16,102 bases of DNA from Sulfurimonas sp. (GCA_030646745.1 JAUSKV010000045.1:1-16102); one strand, 5' to 3'. Counted from the first letter of the stretch, positions 8,401 to 16,102 are shown. Program-made: numbers and translations. Notes: a model not told the origin generated them from the sequence alone.

Positions 8401-9560
8401 GCACCATGCCGACACCGTTTCAGTATGCGAATAGTAATTTAGGCAGTGCAGACTTATCTGGTGCATATAGCAACTATGGGACACCTTTTGAATTTACATT
8501 TATAGATGAAACCTCAACTGGAACAAAAGTATATGTAACCTATCCAGTTGAACGACTAGAAATAGACGCAAACAACATGAGAGACCAAAACGGCTCTTTT
8601 TTTACATCTATCAATAGTTTTATGGGTGCGACGGTTCAAGGCAGTGCAACACAGGGGATAAGAAACCATGCACGCAATAAGTTGCTGGTGTTCAATCAAA
8701 ATGAAGTAGCAAATAGTAGCGGAATCCTAATTGAACTGGATGAGAACGGAACTGTATTGACAGCGAATGCAGGCACATGGATAAAACAAACAGTTTCCTC
8801 ACAAGAAGTACTTTTAATAAATCCAACTGCTGCTGTTGTAACGGCAAGTGGTTACGATACAGATATGGCATTTGTCCTTGATAACGGTATAGTAAAAAGT
8901 GCAACCTACAAAGCGAGCGGCGACATATACAGCTACATACTTTTAGATAAAGCAGCCAAAGATGCACTTTATCATTCTATTTCGCCCAATCCAAAAATAG
9001 CTACTCCGCTCAATAATGGCTACACATATATCTCTTTGCCATCATCAAAAACACTTTGTGATGTAGATGTACAAATGGATGGTAACTATAGCTTTTGTGA
9101 TAAAAACAATACATTAGAGTCAGTTTTTGGAGCAAATAGCCATGTTGAGCGTGTATTTAAATTTGGACGAGAGTGGATGTATTGGGATAATAATTCAACA
9201 GCAAACCCCGCCTACTCTATGCAAAAGCTTTCAACAATCAACCCTCTTGAAGGGATTATGGTAAAAACATCCGCAGCAACAAGTATAAGTGTACCATTTG
9301 ATGAAGATAGTGAAAGTGTGAACGACTACACAAACTTGTTTGCAACAGGTTGGACACTTATGTCTAACAATAAAGCTCAGACAGCCGGAGAGATTTCAAC
9401 GGCACTTACAGCAGAAGGTAAAGTGTTAGTTTACATATTAGTTTTGAGAGACAATACATGGCATGTGTATGCACCAACAAATAACAGCACGGTAAGTTCA
9501 TCAATACCTAGACTGAGTAGTGTAAATAGATATGAAAGTTATTGGGTTAATTTTAGATAA
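5406..9560 (+). CDS. Large exported protein with three LamG-like modules, putative surface adhesin
   Basis: The 1384-residue product starts with a signal peptide cleaved near IHA-D22. Three concanavalin A/LamG-like modules follow at about residues 24-216, 222-430 and 434-620. Typical pieces are DTQWHHLAITYDN with DDARIYNRAL in the first, LNKWQHFAFSFD with LDDVRVWN in the second, and INQWSYVARS with AEASIWTKALT in the third. A motif of the type LVGYWPFNEGAGTT..D recurs at 26, 400 and 589. Residues about 640-930 look like Ig or cadherin-like beta domains rich in Asn, Ser and Thr. The C-terminus (1203-1384) is a pair of related units without a known anchor: no autotransporter barrel, RTX repeats or sorting motif. 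A ribosome site AAAGGAAG precedes the ATG and it lies 22 bases after the FecR-domain gene. Binding of carbohydrate or matrix is inferred from LamG. Confidence 0.8.
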   Translation: MRKILFIWILFFTMFATVIHADITTGLEAHYEFEGNVNDSTVNELNATASTTPRYASGKMGQAIEFINDYTLATPLDELTYFNGSWTKALWVKLNSVQSGDGNLLSSSNYAMWMPISTHKLESYPFGITGTTNLNDTQWHHLAITYDNTSQLMQVIVDGVVENNGTITKPTLSSSNFLGINQHGTGGVNGIVGLMDDARIYNRALTSIDIAELYNYTPPILTLKAHGGALQISNSVLDTSGFSAETNQTVTNFTVEWWMNPSAHFSTGNTIGYGWGSFLFHEAGSGDLYVGINGDSALNRLTPTDGLGAGTLELNKWQHFAFSFDASNGTGTLYKNGLSLASKSGMSSPSIFGDFAAGKAYTSVLSQQFMLDDVRVWNITRTGAQIKASMNYQLDGNETGLVAYYNFDERVGTTVKDRTAHGYDGSIDTSKVTRLNFLGDGLSFSGTNSGVQTTASLNCSTYPNFSLGAWIKPISSQTGWHAIFTQSNSLGVDLENGTLGNATLAINQWSYVARSQEGSTVRYYVNGNLALEAGSQSCSGNNDPIFIGTHSDLSGSFDGDIAEASIWTKALTQSEILKTMSSPILSDTALVGYWPFNEGAGTTAFDKSASANNGTIVNATWTDTAPTLYGNYIYTLSGIPILNKLVVENNTSTPTYSYNGNVPSTIADFNGTTGVFTYYSQIEATETLDINASDGGVSLQSLFHVISYAGPIDLTLNITNVSLLEHNITNIQIIAQDGTSESLLIPDIASGNISDGNNTYTVPIYHPDNNFSIRVDLNDSTQWWVNFNDGKLYKTNNASSDFKTLIGSATNTLSVDFINANFISAAPTLSHIYDRFRTPSSAQSDFSISFDVNDSDTATLTLTVSADNNNTLNTANFSVNSSITANQTQSINIIPVSATSVGDTKVTITLNDGTTTTQQSFNVNISHEFEIITTKEANISGIDFNLDYNGTLYALSSHQEENNLTVEYEKLKVVNSLFDSNLTVIKDVNGTATVTTKTSTMPTPFQYANSNLGSADLSGAYSNYGTPFEFTFIDETSTGTKVYVTYPVERLEIDANNMRDQNGSFFTSINSFMGATVQGSATQGIRNHARNKLLVFNQNEVANSSGILIELDENGTVLTANAGTWIKQTVSSQEVLLINPTAAVVTASGYDTDMAFVLDNGIVKSATYKASGDIYSYILLDKAAKDALYHSISPNPKIATPLNNGYTYISLPSSKTLCDVDVQMDGNYSFCDKNNTLESVFGANSHVERVFKFGREWMYWDNNSTANPAYSMQKLSTINPLEGIMVKTSAATSISVPFDEDSESVNDYTNLFATGWTLMSNNKAQTAGEISTALTAEGKVLVYILVLRDNTWHVYAPTNNSTVSSSIPRLSSVNRYESYWVNFR

Positions 9561-9590
9561 TCTAAAACAATTTTAATTGGAGTTATAGAG

Positions 9591-10349
9591 ATGAAAATAC
9601 TAGGTGCATTCGGTTCTAAAACAAAGAATTCACAACTGAGTGCCTATTTGCTTGATGAAAAAACTGTCATTGATGCCGGAAACTTAATCCAAAGTCTTGG
9701 CAGAGATTTTTTAAAACTAGACAATATACTTATTACCCATGCACATTTTGATCATATTGCTGATTTGCCTACGGCTATTGATACTTTTTACTCAAAACTG
9801 GAAAAACCTGTAAATGTTTTTGCAACACAAGAGGTAATAGATATATTAAAAGAAAATATATTTAATAACAAAGTATGGCCCGATTTCTCAAAGATACCGC
9901 TCTCGAACAACAATGGAAATACGATAGTTTTTCATGCTTTGGAATTTTTTAAAGATTATACTATAGGAAATTTCAGGATTAAACCCTATCCAAATTTCCA
10001 TACTTTCGGCAGTTGCGGCTATGTTATAAATGATGCTATGGTATTTACTTCGGATACATTTCTTTGCTACCACACATGGGATTTTTTAAATAATAATAAA
10101 AATCTTAAACAGCTGATTATTGAAGTCTCTTTTCCATCCTCATTTAATCGCCTTGCGGTTTTAAGTAAACATCTCACACCTCTACTTTTAAAGGATGAGT
10201 TAAAAGCACTTCAAAGAGATGACATAAAAATATATATTAATCACATGAAATATGAGTATCGGGATGCTATAATAAACGAATTGAAAGAGATAGATTTATA
10301 CGACAGAGTTACGATTTTAAATGATGATTCAGAAATTGAGATAGGATAG
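9591..10349 (+). CDS. Class II 3',5'-cyclic-nucleotide phosphodiesterase (metallo-beta-lactamase fold)
   Basis: The 252-residue product has the metallo-beta-lactamase metal motif HAHFDH (H50, H52, D54, H55), with likely further ligands at H137, D155 (FTSDT) and H218 (INHMK). The segment from 178 to 206, EVSFPSSFNRLAVLSKHLTP followed by LLLKDELKAL, matches the signature of the class II cyclic-nucleotide phosphodiesterase family (yeast Pde1, Vibrio CpdP) rather than generic hydrolases. The N-terminus with LLDEKTVIDAG also fits. It would hydrolyse cAMP or cGMP. No signal peptide is seen, so it should act in the cytoplasm, unlike periplasmic CpdP. GGAG precedes the ATG 30 bases after the LamG gene, and the next gene starts 3 bases after its stop. 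Its pairing with the class III cyclase nearby supports a cyclic-nucleotide role. Confidence 0.82.
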   Translation: MKILGAFGSKTKNSQLSAYLLDEKTVIDAGNLIQSLGRDFLKLDNILITHAHFDHIADLPTAIDTFYSKLEKPVNVFATQEVIDILKENIFNNKVWPDFSKIPLSNNNGNTIVFHALEFFKDYTIGNFRIKPYPNFHTFGSCGYVINDAMVFTSDTFLCYHTWDFLNNNKNLKQLIIEVSFPSSFNRLAVLSKHLTPLLLKDELKALQRDDIKIYINHMKYEYRDAIINELKEIDLYDRVTILNDDSEIEIG

Positions 10350-10352
10350 GTT

Positions 10353-12074
10353 ATGTTCATTAATTCAAACAGTAAAGAAATCAACAATCTCCTTATAAGT
10401 GTAGCCGATAAAATTCAAAAATTATCAGCGGATTTAGATGATAATAAAATAGCTTCCATAAACCTAATTTTGGAAACTATTAAAACTTTTGGTGAGAAAA
10501 AAACAGAACAAATTTCTCATCTCAATGAGATTGGAGCAGCTCTCTCAACAGAGACCGAAGTTGATAATCTGCTCGATATGATTATATCCAAGGGAAAACT
10601 CTTTACGAATGCCGATGGTGGTACACTTTATATGATGAGCGAAGATGAAAAATCACTTCTTTTTAGAATAGTAGAAACCGATTCTCTTGGTATTAAGATG
10701 GGTGCAAACGGTGAAAAAATATCATGGTCACCACTTCCTATTTACCTTGAAGACGGTTCCTATAATCATCAGATGGTTGCTGTCCATTGTGCAATAGAAT
10801 CAAAAATAATTAATTTTGAAGATGTATATAACTGTGAAGGATTTAATTTCGAGGGAACGAAGAAATTTGATGCCAGTACCGGCTTTCGCTCGCAATCGAT
10901 GCTAGTGGTTCCTATGATTAATAATAATAATAAAGATGTTATCGGCGTATTACAGCTTCTTAATGCACGCAACAGTGATGGAGATGCTATAGGATTTACA
11001 AAAGAGGATGAAAAGCTTGTAATGTCTTTAACATCACAAGCAGCAATAGCAATAACAAACGCAAAGATGATTCATGATTTGAAAGAGCTTTTGGAATCAT
11101 TTATAAAAAGTATCGCTTTTGCAGTTGACCAAAAATCACCCTATACAGGCGGACATGTAGAAAAAGTTGCAATTTTATCTCTTATGATTGCTGATGCCCT
11201 CAACCGCACCGCATCCGGCAAGTACGCAGATATAAAATATACTGAGGATGAGTTAGACGAGATTAGAATCTCTGCATTGATGCACGATGTAGGAAAAATC
11301 ACCACACCCCAACATGTTATGGATAAAGCTACAAAACTAGAAACTGTCTATGATAGAGTTAATGCAATTAGAATAAAGTTTGAACTTTTTAAAAGAGACT
11401 TGGAAATAGAGATGCTTCACAAGAAAATTAAACTCATCGAAAGTGGAACTAGTTCTGATGAGATTAAATTAGTTGAGGATGCACTAGAAAAAGAGATAGA
11501 TATACTTGATGAAGAGATATATTTTTTGGTAGTCTCCAATGTAGGCGGAGAGTTTATGACAAATGAGCATATTAAGAGAATTGAAGAAATTGCACAAAGA
11601 AAAGTGAAGATAAATGGGATGGAACAAAATATATTGAGTGATTTTGAAGTTCATAATTTGTGTATAAGAAAAGGAACTCTAACAGATGAAGAGCTTGCTG
11701 TAATGAGAGATCATGCAAGAGTCAGTAACGAAATGCTTGACGCGTTACCGTTTCCTAAACATTTAAAACGCGTGCCGGGCATAGCCGGTGGGCATCATGA
11801 AAAACTCAACGGAAAGGGTTATCCAAAAGGGTTAACCTCTGATGACTTAAGTTTGGAATCAAGAATCCTAGCATTAGCAGATATTTTTGAAGCACTCTCA
11901 GCTTCTGACAGACCTTATAAAGATGGTAAAAAGATGAGCGAAGTTATGAAAATCATAAGCTTTATGATTAAAGATGGAGAGCTTGATGGTGATTTAGTGC
12001 AGTTCTTTTATGATGAGAATTTACATATCAAATATGCAGAGCAGTGTTTTAAACCTGAGCAGATAGATGTTTAA
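10353..12074 (+). CDS. GAF and HD-GYP domain protein, predicted c-di-GMP phosphodiesterase
   Basis: The 573-residue soluble protein has a helical N-terminus (1-65), a GAF sensor domain at about 68-238 (TNADGGTLYMM, SMLVVPM, IGVLQLLNARN) and an HD-GYP domain from about 245 to 565. The metal-binding HDVGK is at 311-315 and the diagnostic HHEKLNGKGYP is complete at 481-491, followed by LALADIFEALSASDRPYK. An active c-di-GMP phosphodiesterase is therefore expected. Between the two motifs lie about 170 residues instead of the usual 60 or so; the extra 330-440 segment is charged and helical (KLETVYDRVNAIRIKFELFK and more) and recalls a subfamily seen in other proteobacteria. Ligand of the GAF domain is unknown; cAMP or cGMP is possible. 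It is the last gene of the operon, 3 bases after the phosphodiesterase, and its stop is 5 bases from that of the convergent cyclase. Confidence 0.88.
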   Translation: MFINSNSKEINNLLISVADKIQKLSADLDDNKIASINLILETIKTFGEKKTEQISHLNEIGAALSTETEVDNLLDMIISKGKLFTNADGGTLYMMSEDEKSLLFRIVETDSLGIKMGANGEKISWSPLPIYLEDGSYNHQMVAVHCAIESKIINFEDVYNCEGFNFEGTKKFDASTGFRSQSMLVVPMINNNNKDVIGVLQLLNARNSDGDAIGFTKEDEKLVMSLTSQAAIAITNAKMIHDLKELLESFIKSIAFAVDQKSPYTGGHVEKVAILSLMIADALNRTASGKYADIKYTEDELDEIRISALMHDVGKITTPQHVMDKATKLETVYDRVNAIRIKFELFKRDLEIEMLHKKIKLIESGTSSDEIKLVEDALEKEIDILDEEIYFLVVSNVGGEFMTNEHIKRIEEIAQRKVKINGMEQNILSDFEVHNLCIRKGTLTDEELAVMRDHARVSNEMLDALPFPKHLKRVPGIAGGHHEKLNGKGYPKGLTSDDLSLESRILALADIFEALSASDRPYKDGKKMSEVMKIISFMIKDGELDGDLVQFFYDENLHIKYAEQCFKPEQIDV

Positions 12075-12079
12075 TATCT

Positions 12080-14305
12080 TCACCCTTTTGTGGTATGGAC
12101 AAAAACACCATTAAAATTTTGAGGCGGAAACTCTATATAGTGTTCACATCGCTCTATATAGATATCGTAAATTTTTGTATTACTCTTATCTTCCCATCCA
12201 TTAAGCTCTCTAAAAATTGCTAAAGCCTCTTCAAACTTTTCTGACTTGTAAAGGTCTATCGCTTGATGATACAGACGAAGCTCCTCTACAAGTCTCTCTT
12301 TGCTTGAGTAAAAGAGTGGCTCCTCCCCCTCCCTATCAAAATCATGAATCTGCCAAATCTCAAGAGGCTCTATTTTCCCCTTAACAGTTACCAAATCTAA
12401 AAAACGATAGATATATTTTCCAATTAATTTATTTTTTGTGAAATTAGAAATATTAAGCCTAGAGTTATAATATTTACACAAAGATTCTAATCTTGCACCG
12501 ACATTTATCGGGTCACCGATAACTGTATAATCTGAGCGTATTGTTGAACCCATCTCCCCGACAATTGCCACTCCACTATTGAGTCCAATACCGATATCTA
12601 CGATTGGTACCTTAGCCTTATCTGCCATTTTTGTTACATTCTCAAATTCTGGATTATTTCTCAACGCTTCATTAAGAGATTTAAGCTTATGAAGTTGTCT
12701 AAGACTCGCACTTACAGCTCTATCAGCATGATTTTCAACAGAAACAGGTGCATTCCAATAAGCCATAATTGCATCACCTATATATTTATCAACTGTGCCC
12801 CTCTCCTCTATTATTATGGATGTCATAGGCTCCATAATTTCGTTCATAAATTTAATAAGCGATTTAGGATTTCCCATAGCTTCAGAAATATTTGTAAAAC
12901 CTCTAACATCTGAGAAAAAGACTGTTATCTCTTTTTCAGCACCATCAAGAGTATTTGAATCAGGATTTTTTAGGATATCTTCCATTACATCCGCGCTCAC
13001 CTTTGAAGCAAATTTTCCTTTTATCATATTTTTTTGCTTTGTTTCAAGAAAATAATTCAAAACCATAGATATTATATATATCGACAAAGACAAAATAACT
13101 ATATTAAAGAGAATATTTAGAGCAATCCCTTGATAAAAAAGCATATAATAATTGAATGATAGTTGTAATAAAACAACAAGAATAAGAACGAGGAGTGTCA
13201 TAACGGCACTCAGCAAACCAAACAAAATTGACAATATCATTCCGACTAAAAAAATCTGAGCAATATCTGCAGCAATGACCCAAGAAGGCTTCGATATAAA
13301 ATCTCCTGCAATTATGTTATCTATTGCATTTGCATGCACTTCAACCCCCGGATAGACACTATCAAACGGCATAGCTCTTAAATCCATTAATCCCGCGGCA
13401 GAAGTTCCGATAAGAACAAATTTTCCCTCTATATCTTCAGGTTTGAAATTTTTACTATAAATATCTGAAGCTGAAAGATAGCGATAAGAGAATGCAGGAC
13501 CGCGAAAATTAACCAACATTCTCCCAAAGCTATCTGTTGGAATTTCCACAGAACCGGAGCGTACACTTTGAACTCCAATATCTTCTGCATAATTTACATA
13601 AACTTTATCTGCTTGTGTCATGATACGAACCATCTCCATCGCAAGTGAAGGATAAACTGCTCCATCATATTTCATAACCAAAGGTACACTACGAACTAAG
13701 CCATCACTATCAGGAAAGGTATTAAAAAAACCACTAGAGTAAGCATTCTCCTGAGCAATAGGAACATTTAAAATTGCGCGTTTCGCTTCAGCAAGAAAAT
13801 CTCTTTGGGGCTTATGCTTTTCAATATAAATTGCCGGGATACTTGGAGCACCCTCTGTTTTAATTCCATCATCATTAAGTACAAATATATACCCAAGGAT
13901 TGTAGGTGTTGATGCAATGGTTTTGGCTAATATCTCCTCATAGTCTTCAATCCCCTCTGTACTATGACCCAACTCTTTTAACACCTTAACAGGGTTTGAA
14001 TTATCATATTCAGCAAATACAATATCCAGACCAATAACTCCTGCACCGGCATCTGTAAGATTTTGAAGAATTTTTGCAATATCTTTACGCTTCCAAGGCC
14101 ATTGTCCTAACTCTTTTAAACTTTTTTCATCAATATCTACAATTACAATATCTTCAGATGGCTTTACCACACCCCTAACTAAAAAGATATTATCTCTAAG
14201 TTGATTGTCTAATGACATAAACTTTTCAGGCATTACTATATAAGCGATACTTGTTAATAAAGATACAAGAAACCCTGCCATAAGATACATTTTAATATTT
14301 TTCAT
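12080..14305 (-). CDS. CHASE2 sensor class III adenylate cyclase
   Basis: The 741-residue protein has an N-terminal membrane segment (8-27), a periplasmic CHASE2 domain (about 35-340, with VIVDIDEKSLKELGQWPWKR, GVIGLDIVFAE, VLIGTSAAGLMDLRAMPFD and PGVEVHANAIDNI), three membrane segments (about 342-420) and a cytoplasmic class III cyclase domain (about 455-660). The metal aspartates are D466 (FFSDVRGF) and D511 (YIGDAIMAYW). K507 and T594 (DYTVIGD) occupy the base-selecting positions in the Lys/Thr form typical of adenylate cyclases, and N601 and R605 (NVGARLE) the transition-state positions, so it should be active. The C-terminus (676-740) is the helical tail usual for CHASE2 cyclases, ending FNGVFVHTTKG. 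The start has only a weak GGTGG site; M6 is an alternative. CHASE2 cyclases often neighbour FecR-domain genes, as here. Confidence 0.93.
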   Translation of the reverse strand: MKNIKMYLMAGFLVSLLTSIAYIVMPEKFMSLDNQLRDNIFLVRGVVKPSEDIVIVDIDEKSLKELGQWPWKRKDIAKILQNLTDAGAGVIGLDIVFAEYDNSNPVKVLKELGHSTEGIEDYEEILAKTIASTPTILGYIFVLNDDGIKTEGAPSIPAIYIEKHKPQRDFLAEAKRAILNVPIAQENAYSSGFFNTFPDSDGLVRSVPLVMKYDGAVYPSLAMEMVRIMTQADKVYVNYAEDIGVQSVRSGSVEIPTDSFGRMLVNFRGPAFSYRYLSASDIYSKNFKPEDIEGKFVLIGTSAAGLMDLRAMPFDSVYPGVEVHANAIDNIIAGDFISKPSWVIAADIAQIFLVGMILSILFGLLSAVMTLLVLILVVLLQLSFNYYMLFYQGIALNILFNIVILSLSIYIISMVLNYFLETKQKNMIKGKFASKVSADVMEDILKNPDSNTLDGAEKEITVFFSDVRGFTNISEAMGNPKSLIKFMNEIMEPMTSIIIEERGTVDKYIGDAIMAYWNAPVSVENHADRAVSASLRQLHKLKSLNEALRNNPEFENVTKMADKAKVPIVDIGIGLNSGVAIVGEMGSTIRSDYTVIGDPINVGARLESLCKYYNSRLNISNFTKNKLIGKYIYRFLDLVTVKGKIEPLEIWQIHDFDREGEEPLFYSSKERLVEELRLYHQAIDLYKSEKFEEALAIFRELNGWEDKSNTKIYDIYIERCEHYIEFPPQNFNGVFVHTTKG

Positions 14306-14396
14306 CTACTTTACCACCCAATATATTGTTTAAAAATAATTAAATTTTTATTTGCAATCGACTACCTAAAGAATACTCATCTATTTCTTCAACTTC

Positions 14397-14402
14397 ATTA
14401 TA
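14397..14402 (-). promoter_or_regulatory. Candidate -10 box for the CHASE2 cyclase gene
   Basis: The minus strand reads AATGTATAATGAAG with a perfect TATAAT preceded by TG. Transcription would start near 14390, leaving a leader of about 85 bases. No good -35 box is seen. Confidence 0.42.
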
Positions 14403-14472
14403 CATTATTCGTAAGAAATTGATGAAATAAATGCAATGAAAAATCTAATGAGAAGTTTACTATTTTATATAA

Positions 14473-14577
14473 AAATATGAGAAGCATCTTTATAAACTCT
14501 ATGAAAAGAGATGTAAACATCTTCTAAACGAGAATATAAAAGAGTTTGATGGTGTGTTTGATTTTTTAACTAAGTAG
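14473..14577 (+). pseudogene. Possible remnant of a lost gene, about 34 codons
   Basis: A frame open from 14473, just after a TAA, to TAG at 14575-14577 encodes a charged, helix-like peptide beginning KYEKHLYKLYEKRCKHLL and ending EFDGVFDFLTK. It has no start codon or ribosome site. The composition looks like the C-terminus of a real protein rather than random AT-rich DNA. I cannot name a parent family, and chance is possible. Confidence 0.22.
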
Positions 14578-14579
14578 AG

Positions 14580-14601
14580 AGTTAAGGAAAAATCCTTAAC
14601 T
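14580..14601 (-). terminator. Hairpin immediately after tsf, possible terminator of rpsB-tsf
   Basis: GTTAAGGA at 14581-14588 pairs perfectly with TCCTTAAC at 14593-14600 around a four-base loop, and A14580-T14601 extends the stem to nine pairs. It starts three bases after the tsf stop codon. On the transcript the stem is followed by CTCTACTT rather than a U run, so termination may be inefficient or the hairpin may protect the mRNA end. Confidence 0.45.
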
Positions 14602-14603
14602 TA

Positions 14604-15656
14604 TTAACTCATTTGAGCAGCAACTTCCGCAGCAAAATCGTCAACTTTTTTCTCAATTCCCTCACCTACTTCAAGGCGAACGAAATTTGTAATTTCAGCA
14701 GTTCCACCCAACGCTTTAGCAGCTTCAGTAACAGCTTGGGCAACTGTTAATTTGTCATTTAAAACATAAGTTTGGTCTAAAAGTGCTTGTTCTTTATCTA
14801 AAGTTGTATTATCATCAATAAAACGAGCTAGTTGCCCCGGAACAATTTTGTCCCAGATTTGCTCTGGTTTACCTTGAGCTTTCAACTCAGCTTTGATAGC
14901 CGCTTCAGCATTTGCTAAAACTTCTTCAGTCAATTGACACATAGAAATATACTGAGGTACATTTATAAGTGGTTTTTTAAGACGAGAAAGTTCTTCGTTC
15001 TCTTTTTTTATAGCTTCGATTCTACCGATTGTTTCTGATTCTACATACGCAGCATCAAAATCTTTGTAGCTTAGAGTTGTAGGTTTCATTGCAGATGCAT
15101 GCATTGCAATCTGTTTTAAAGTAGCTCGCATGCCCTCTGCAGTTTTAGGAGAGTCACATTTCGCTTCAACGATAACTGCTATACGGTTATTTGAGTGAAT
15201 ATAACCGTTTATTGCTGTGTTTGCATCTGCATTTAGAGTTGCAAAACGACGAACAACGATTTTTTCACCGATTTTCGTAACAGCTTCTGTAAACTTTGCA
15301 CCAAATGGGCTACTCATAAGAGCATCAACATCCGCAGGATTGTTATTATAAATCTCAGTTACAGTATCTTTTACTAAATTTTTGAAACCGTCATTTTGAG
15401 CAACGAAGTCAGTTTCAGAGTTGATTTCAACTACTGTAGCTTTAGAAAAATCATCCGCTATTGTGTAGCCTGCAAGACCCTCAGCAGCGACACGGTCAGC
15501 TTTTTTAGCTGATTGTGCGATGCCTCTCTCTTTTAACCAAGCAGTTGCTTTTTCCATATCTCCATCAGACTCAACGAGAGCTTTTTTACAATCCATCATA
15601 GGTGCGTCAGTTGCTGAACGCAACTCTTTAACCATTGCTGCCGTAATTTCTGCCAT
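14604..15656 (-). CDS. tsf: Translation elongation factor Ts
   Basis: EF-Ts regenerates EF-Tu by exchanging GDP for GTP. The 350-residue product has the N-terminal UBA-like helix region ([20 protein letters not shown], then [20 protein letters not shown]), the TDFVAQND motif that contacts EF-Tu, and the core dimerisation region. It is longer than the E. coli protein (about 280 residues), with additional sequence in the middle and C-terminal part, including [20 protein letters not shown]. The start lies 2 bases after the rpsB stop with a GAGGAAG ribosome site inside the end of rpsB, so the two are translated from one message. Confidence 0.97.
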   Translation of the reverse strand: MAEITAAMVKELRSATDAPMMDCKKALVESDGDMEKATAWLKERGIAQSAKKADRVAAEGLAGYTIADDFSKATVVEINSETDFVAQNDGFKNLVKDTVTEIYNNNPADVDALMSSPFGAKFTEAVTKIGEKIVVRRFATLNADANTAINGYIHSNNRIAVIVEAKCDSPKTAEGMRATLKQIAMHASAMKPTTLSYKDFDAAYVESETIGRIEAIKKENEELSRLKKPLINVPQYISMCQLTEEVLANAEAAIKAELKAQGKPEQIWDKIVPGQLARFIDDNTTLDKEQALLDQTYVLNDKLTVAQAVTEAAKALGGTAEITNFVRLEVGEGIEKKVDDFAAEVAAQMS

Positions 15657-15658
15657 GA

Positions 15659-16102
15659 TTATACTTCCTCTGTTTCTACTGCAGTTTCAACTTCTTCAGT
15701 AGGGTTATATTCTTCTTCAACTTGCTTTGATTCTGTCGAACCGCCATTCATTAAAGCTTTACCTTCATTGATAGCTTCTGTCATTTCACGACAAAACAGT
15801 TGGATAGAACGGATAGCATCATCATTCCCTGGGATTGGGTAAGTGATAAGGTCTGGGTCACAGTTTGTGTCAAGTGGAGCAACAACCGGAATACCTAAAC
15901 AACGAGCTTCTAAAACAGCAATGTGCTCTTTTACTGCATCAACAACAAAAAGCATATCCGGAACTTTTTTCATTCCACGGATACCGCCGAAATACTCTTC
16001 TAGTTTCTCTTTTTTTCTTGAAAGCATTAAAGCTTCTTTTTTAGTTAAAAGATTGATTTGTCCATTTTCTTGCATCTCAGTAATGATATCAAGTTTACGG
16101 AT
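15659..16102 (-). CDS. rpsB: 30S ribosomal protein S2 (5' end outside window)
   Basis: The visible 147 residues are the C-terminal half of S2, with [33 protein letters not shown] and [21 protein letters not shown], all strongly conserved in the family. The frame remains open to the window edge, with Ile-Arg-Lys-Leu upstream of the first visible Met, so the true start lies beyond base 16102. The tail after residue Gly-Gly is acidic ([19 protein letters not shown]). It precedes tsf in the usual rpsB-tsf order. Confidence 0.97.
   Translation of the reverse strand: MRKLDIITEMQENGQINLLTKKEALMLSRKKEKLEEYFGGIRGMKKVPDMLFVVDAVKEHIAVLEARCLGIPVVAPLDTNCDPDLITYPIPGNDDAIRSIQLFCREMTEAINEGKALMNGGSTESKQVEEEYNPTEEVETAVETEEV

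Larger units (their letters stand above)
14306..14603. other. Intergenic region between the cyclase gene and tsf
   Basis: This 298-base AT-rich stretch holds a probable cyclase promoter (near 14400), the hairpin after tsf (14580-14601) and a short plus-strand frame that looks like a coding remnant (14473-14577). I see no RNA gene, repeat array or insertion sequence in it. Confidence 0.6.

Noticed and set aside
12689..13055. Two plus-strand open frames
   Set aside because: Both fall antisense within the catalytic part of the cyclase gene and show no protein family features.
15659..16075. A complete 138-residue protein starting at 16075
   Set aside because: The frame continues upstream with conserved S2 residues to the window edge, so the Met at 16075 is internal to rpsB.

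Overview
The window looks like a chromosome segment of a marine-type Campylobacterota (Epsilonproteobacteria), most likely Sulfurimonas or a close relative. I base this on the low-GC coding style, the gene content (complex I genes, EF-Ts of 350 residues, many HD-GYP/CHASE2-type signalling proteins) and recognition of the protein families. I could not run a search, so the genus is an inference.

Layout. (1) Bases 1-1553, minus strand: the front of a complex I operon, nuoA-nuoB-nuoCD. The genes overlap by a few bases, and NuoC and NuoD are one continuous frame, as in E. coli. The window cuts nuoCD. (2) 1671-1889, minus strand: a small predicted lipoprotein of unknown role. (3) 1890-2072: a short AT-rich region with divergent promoter-like boxes. 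(4) 2073-12074, plus strand: a tight five-gene operon with gaps of 3 to 30 bases. It encodes a TPR plus outer-membrane beta-barrel protein resembling Slam/DUF560 (type XI secretion), an exported FecR-domain protein ending in a TbpB-like barrel domain, a 1384-residue exported protein with three LamG-like modules, a class II cyclic-nucleotide phosphodiesterase (metallo-beta-lactamase fold), and a GAF plus HD-GYP protein with intact catalytic motifs. (5) 12080-14305, minus strand: a membrane CHASE2 class III adenylate cyclase, convergent with the operon, its stop codon five bases from the operon's last stop. (6) 14306-14603: a 298-base intergenic region with a cyclase promoter candidate, a small coding-like remnant and a hairpin after tsf. 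(7) 14604-16102, minus strand: tsf and the 3' part of rpsB, the usual S2/EF-Ts operon.

How it may work. The centre reads as one module. A Slam-like translocon sits directly before a protein whose C-terminal domain matches the known type of Slam substrate. A large lectin-like surface protein follows, and then enzymes that destroy cyclic nucleotides and c-di-GMP. The cyclase making the opposing signal lies immediately next door and carries a periplasmic CHASE2 sensor. The attractive hypothesis is a surface-attachment system whose export and use are tied to envelope sensing through cAMP and c-di-GMP. Individual family calls are fairly secure; the link between them is inferred from gene order.
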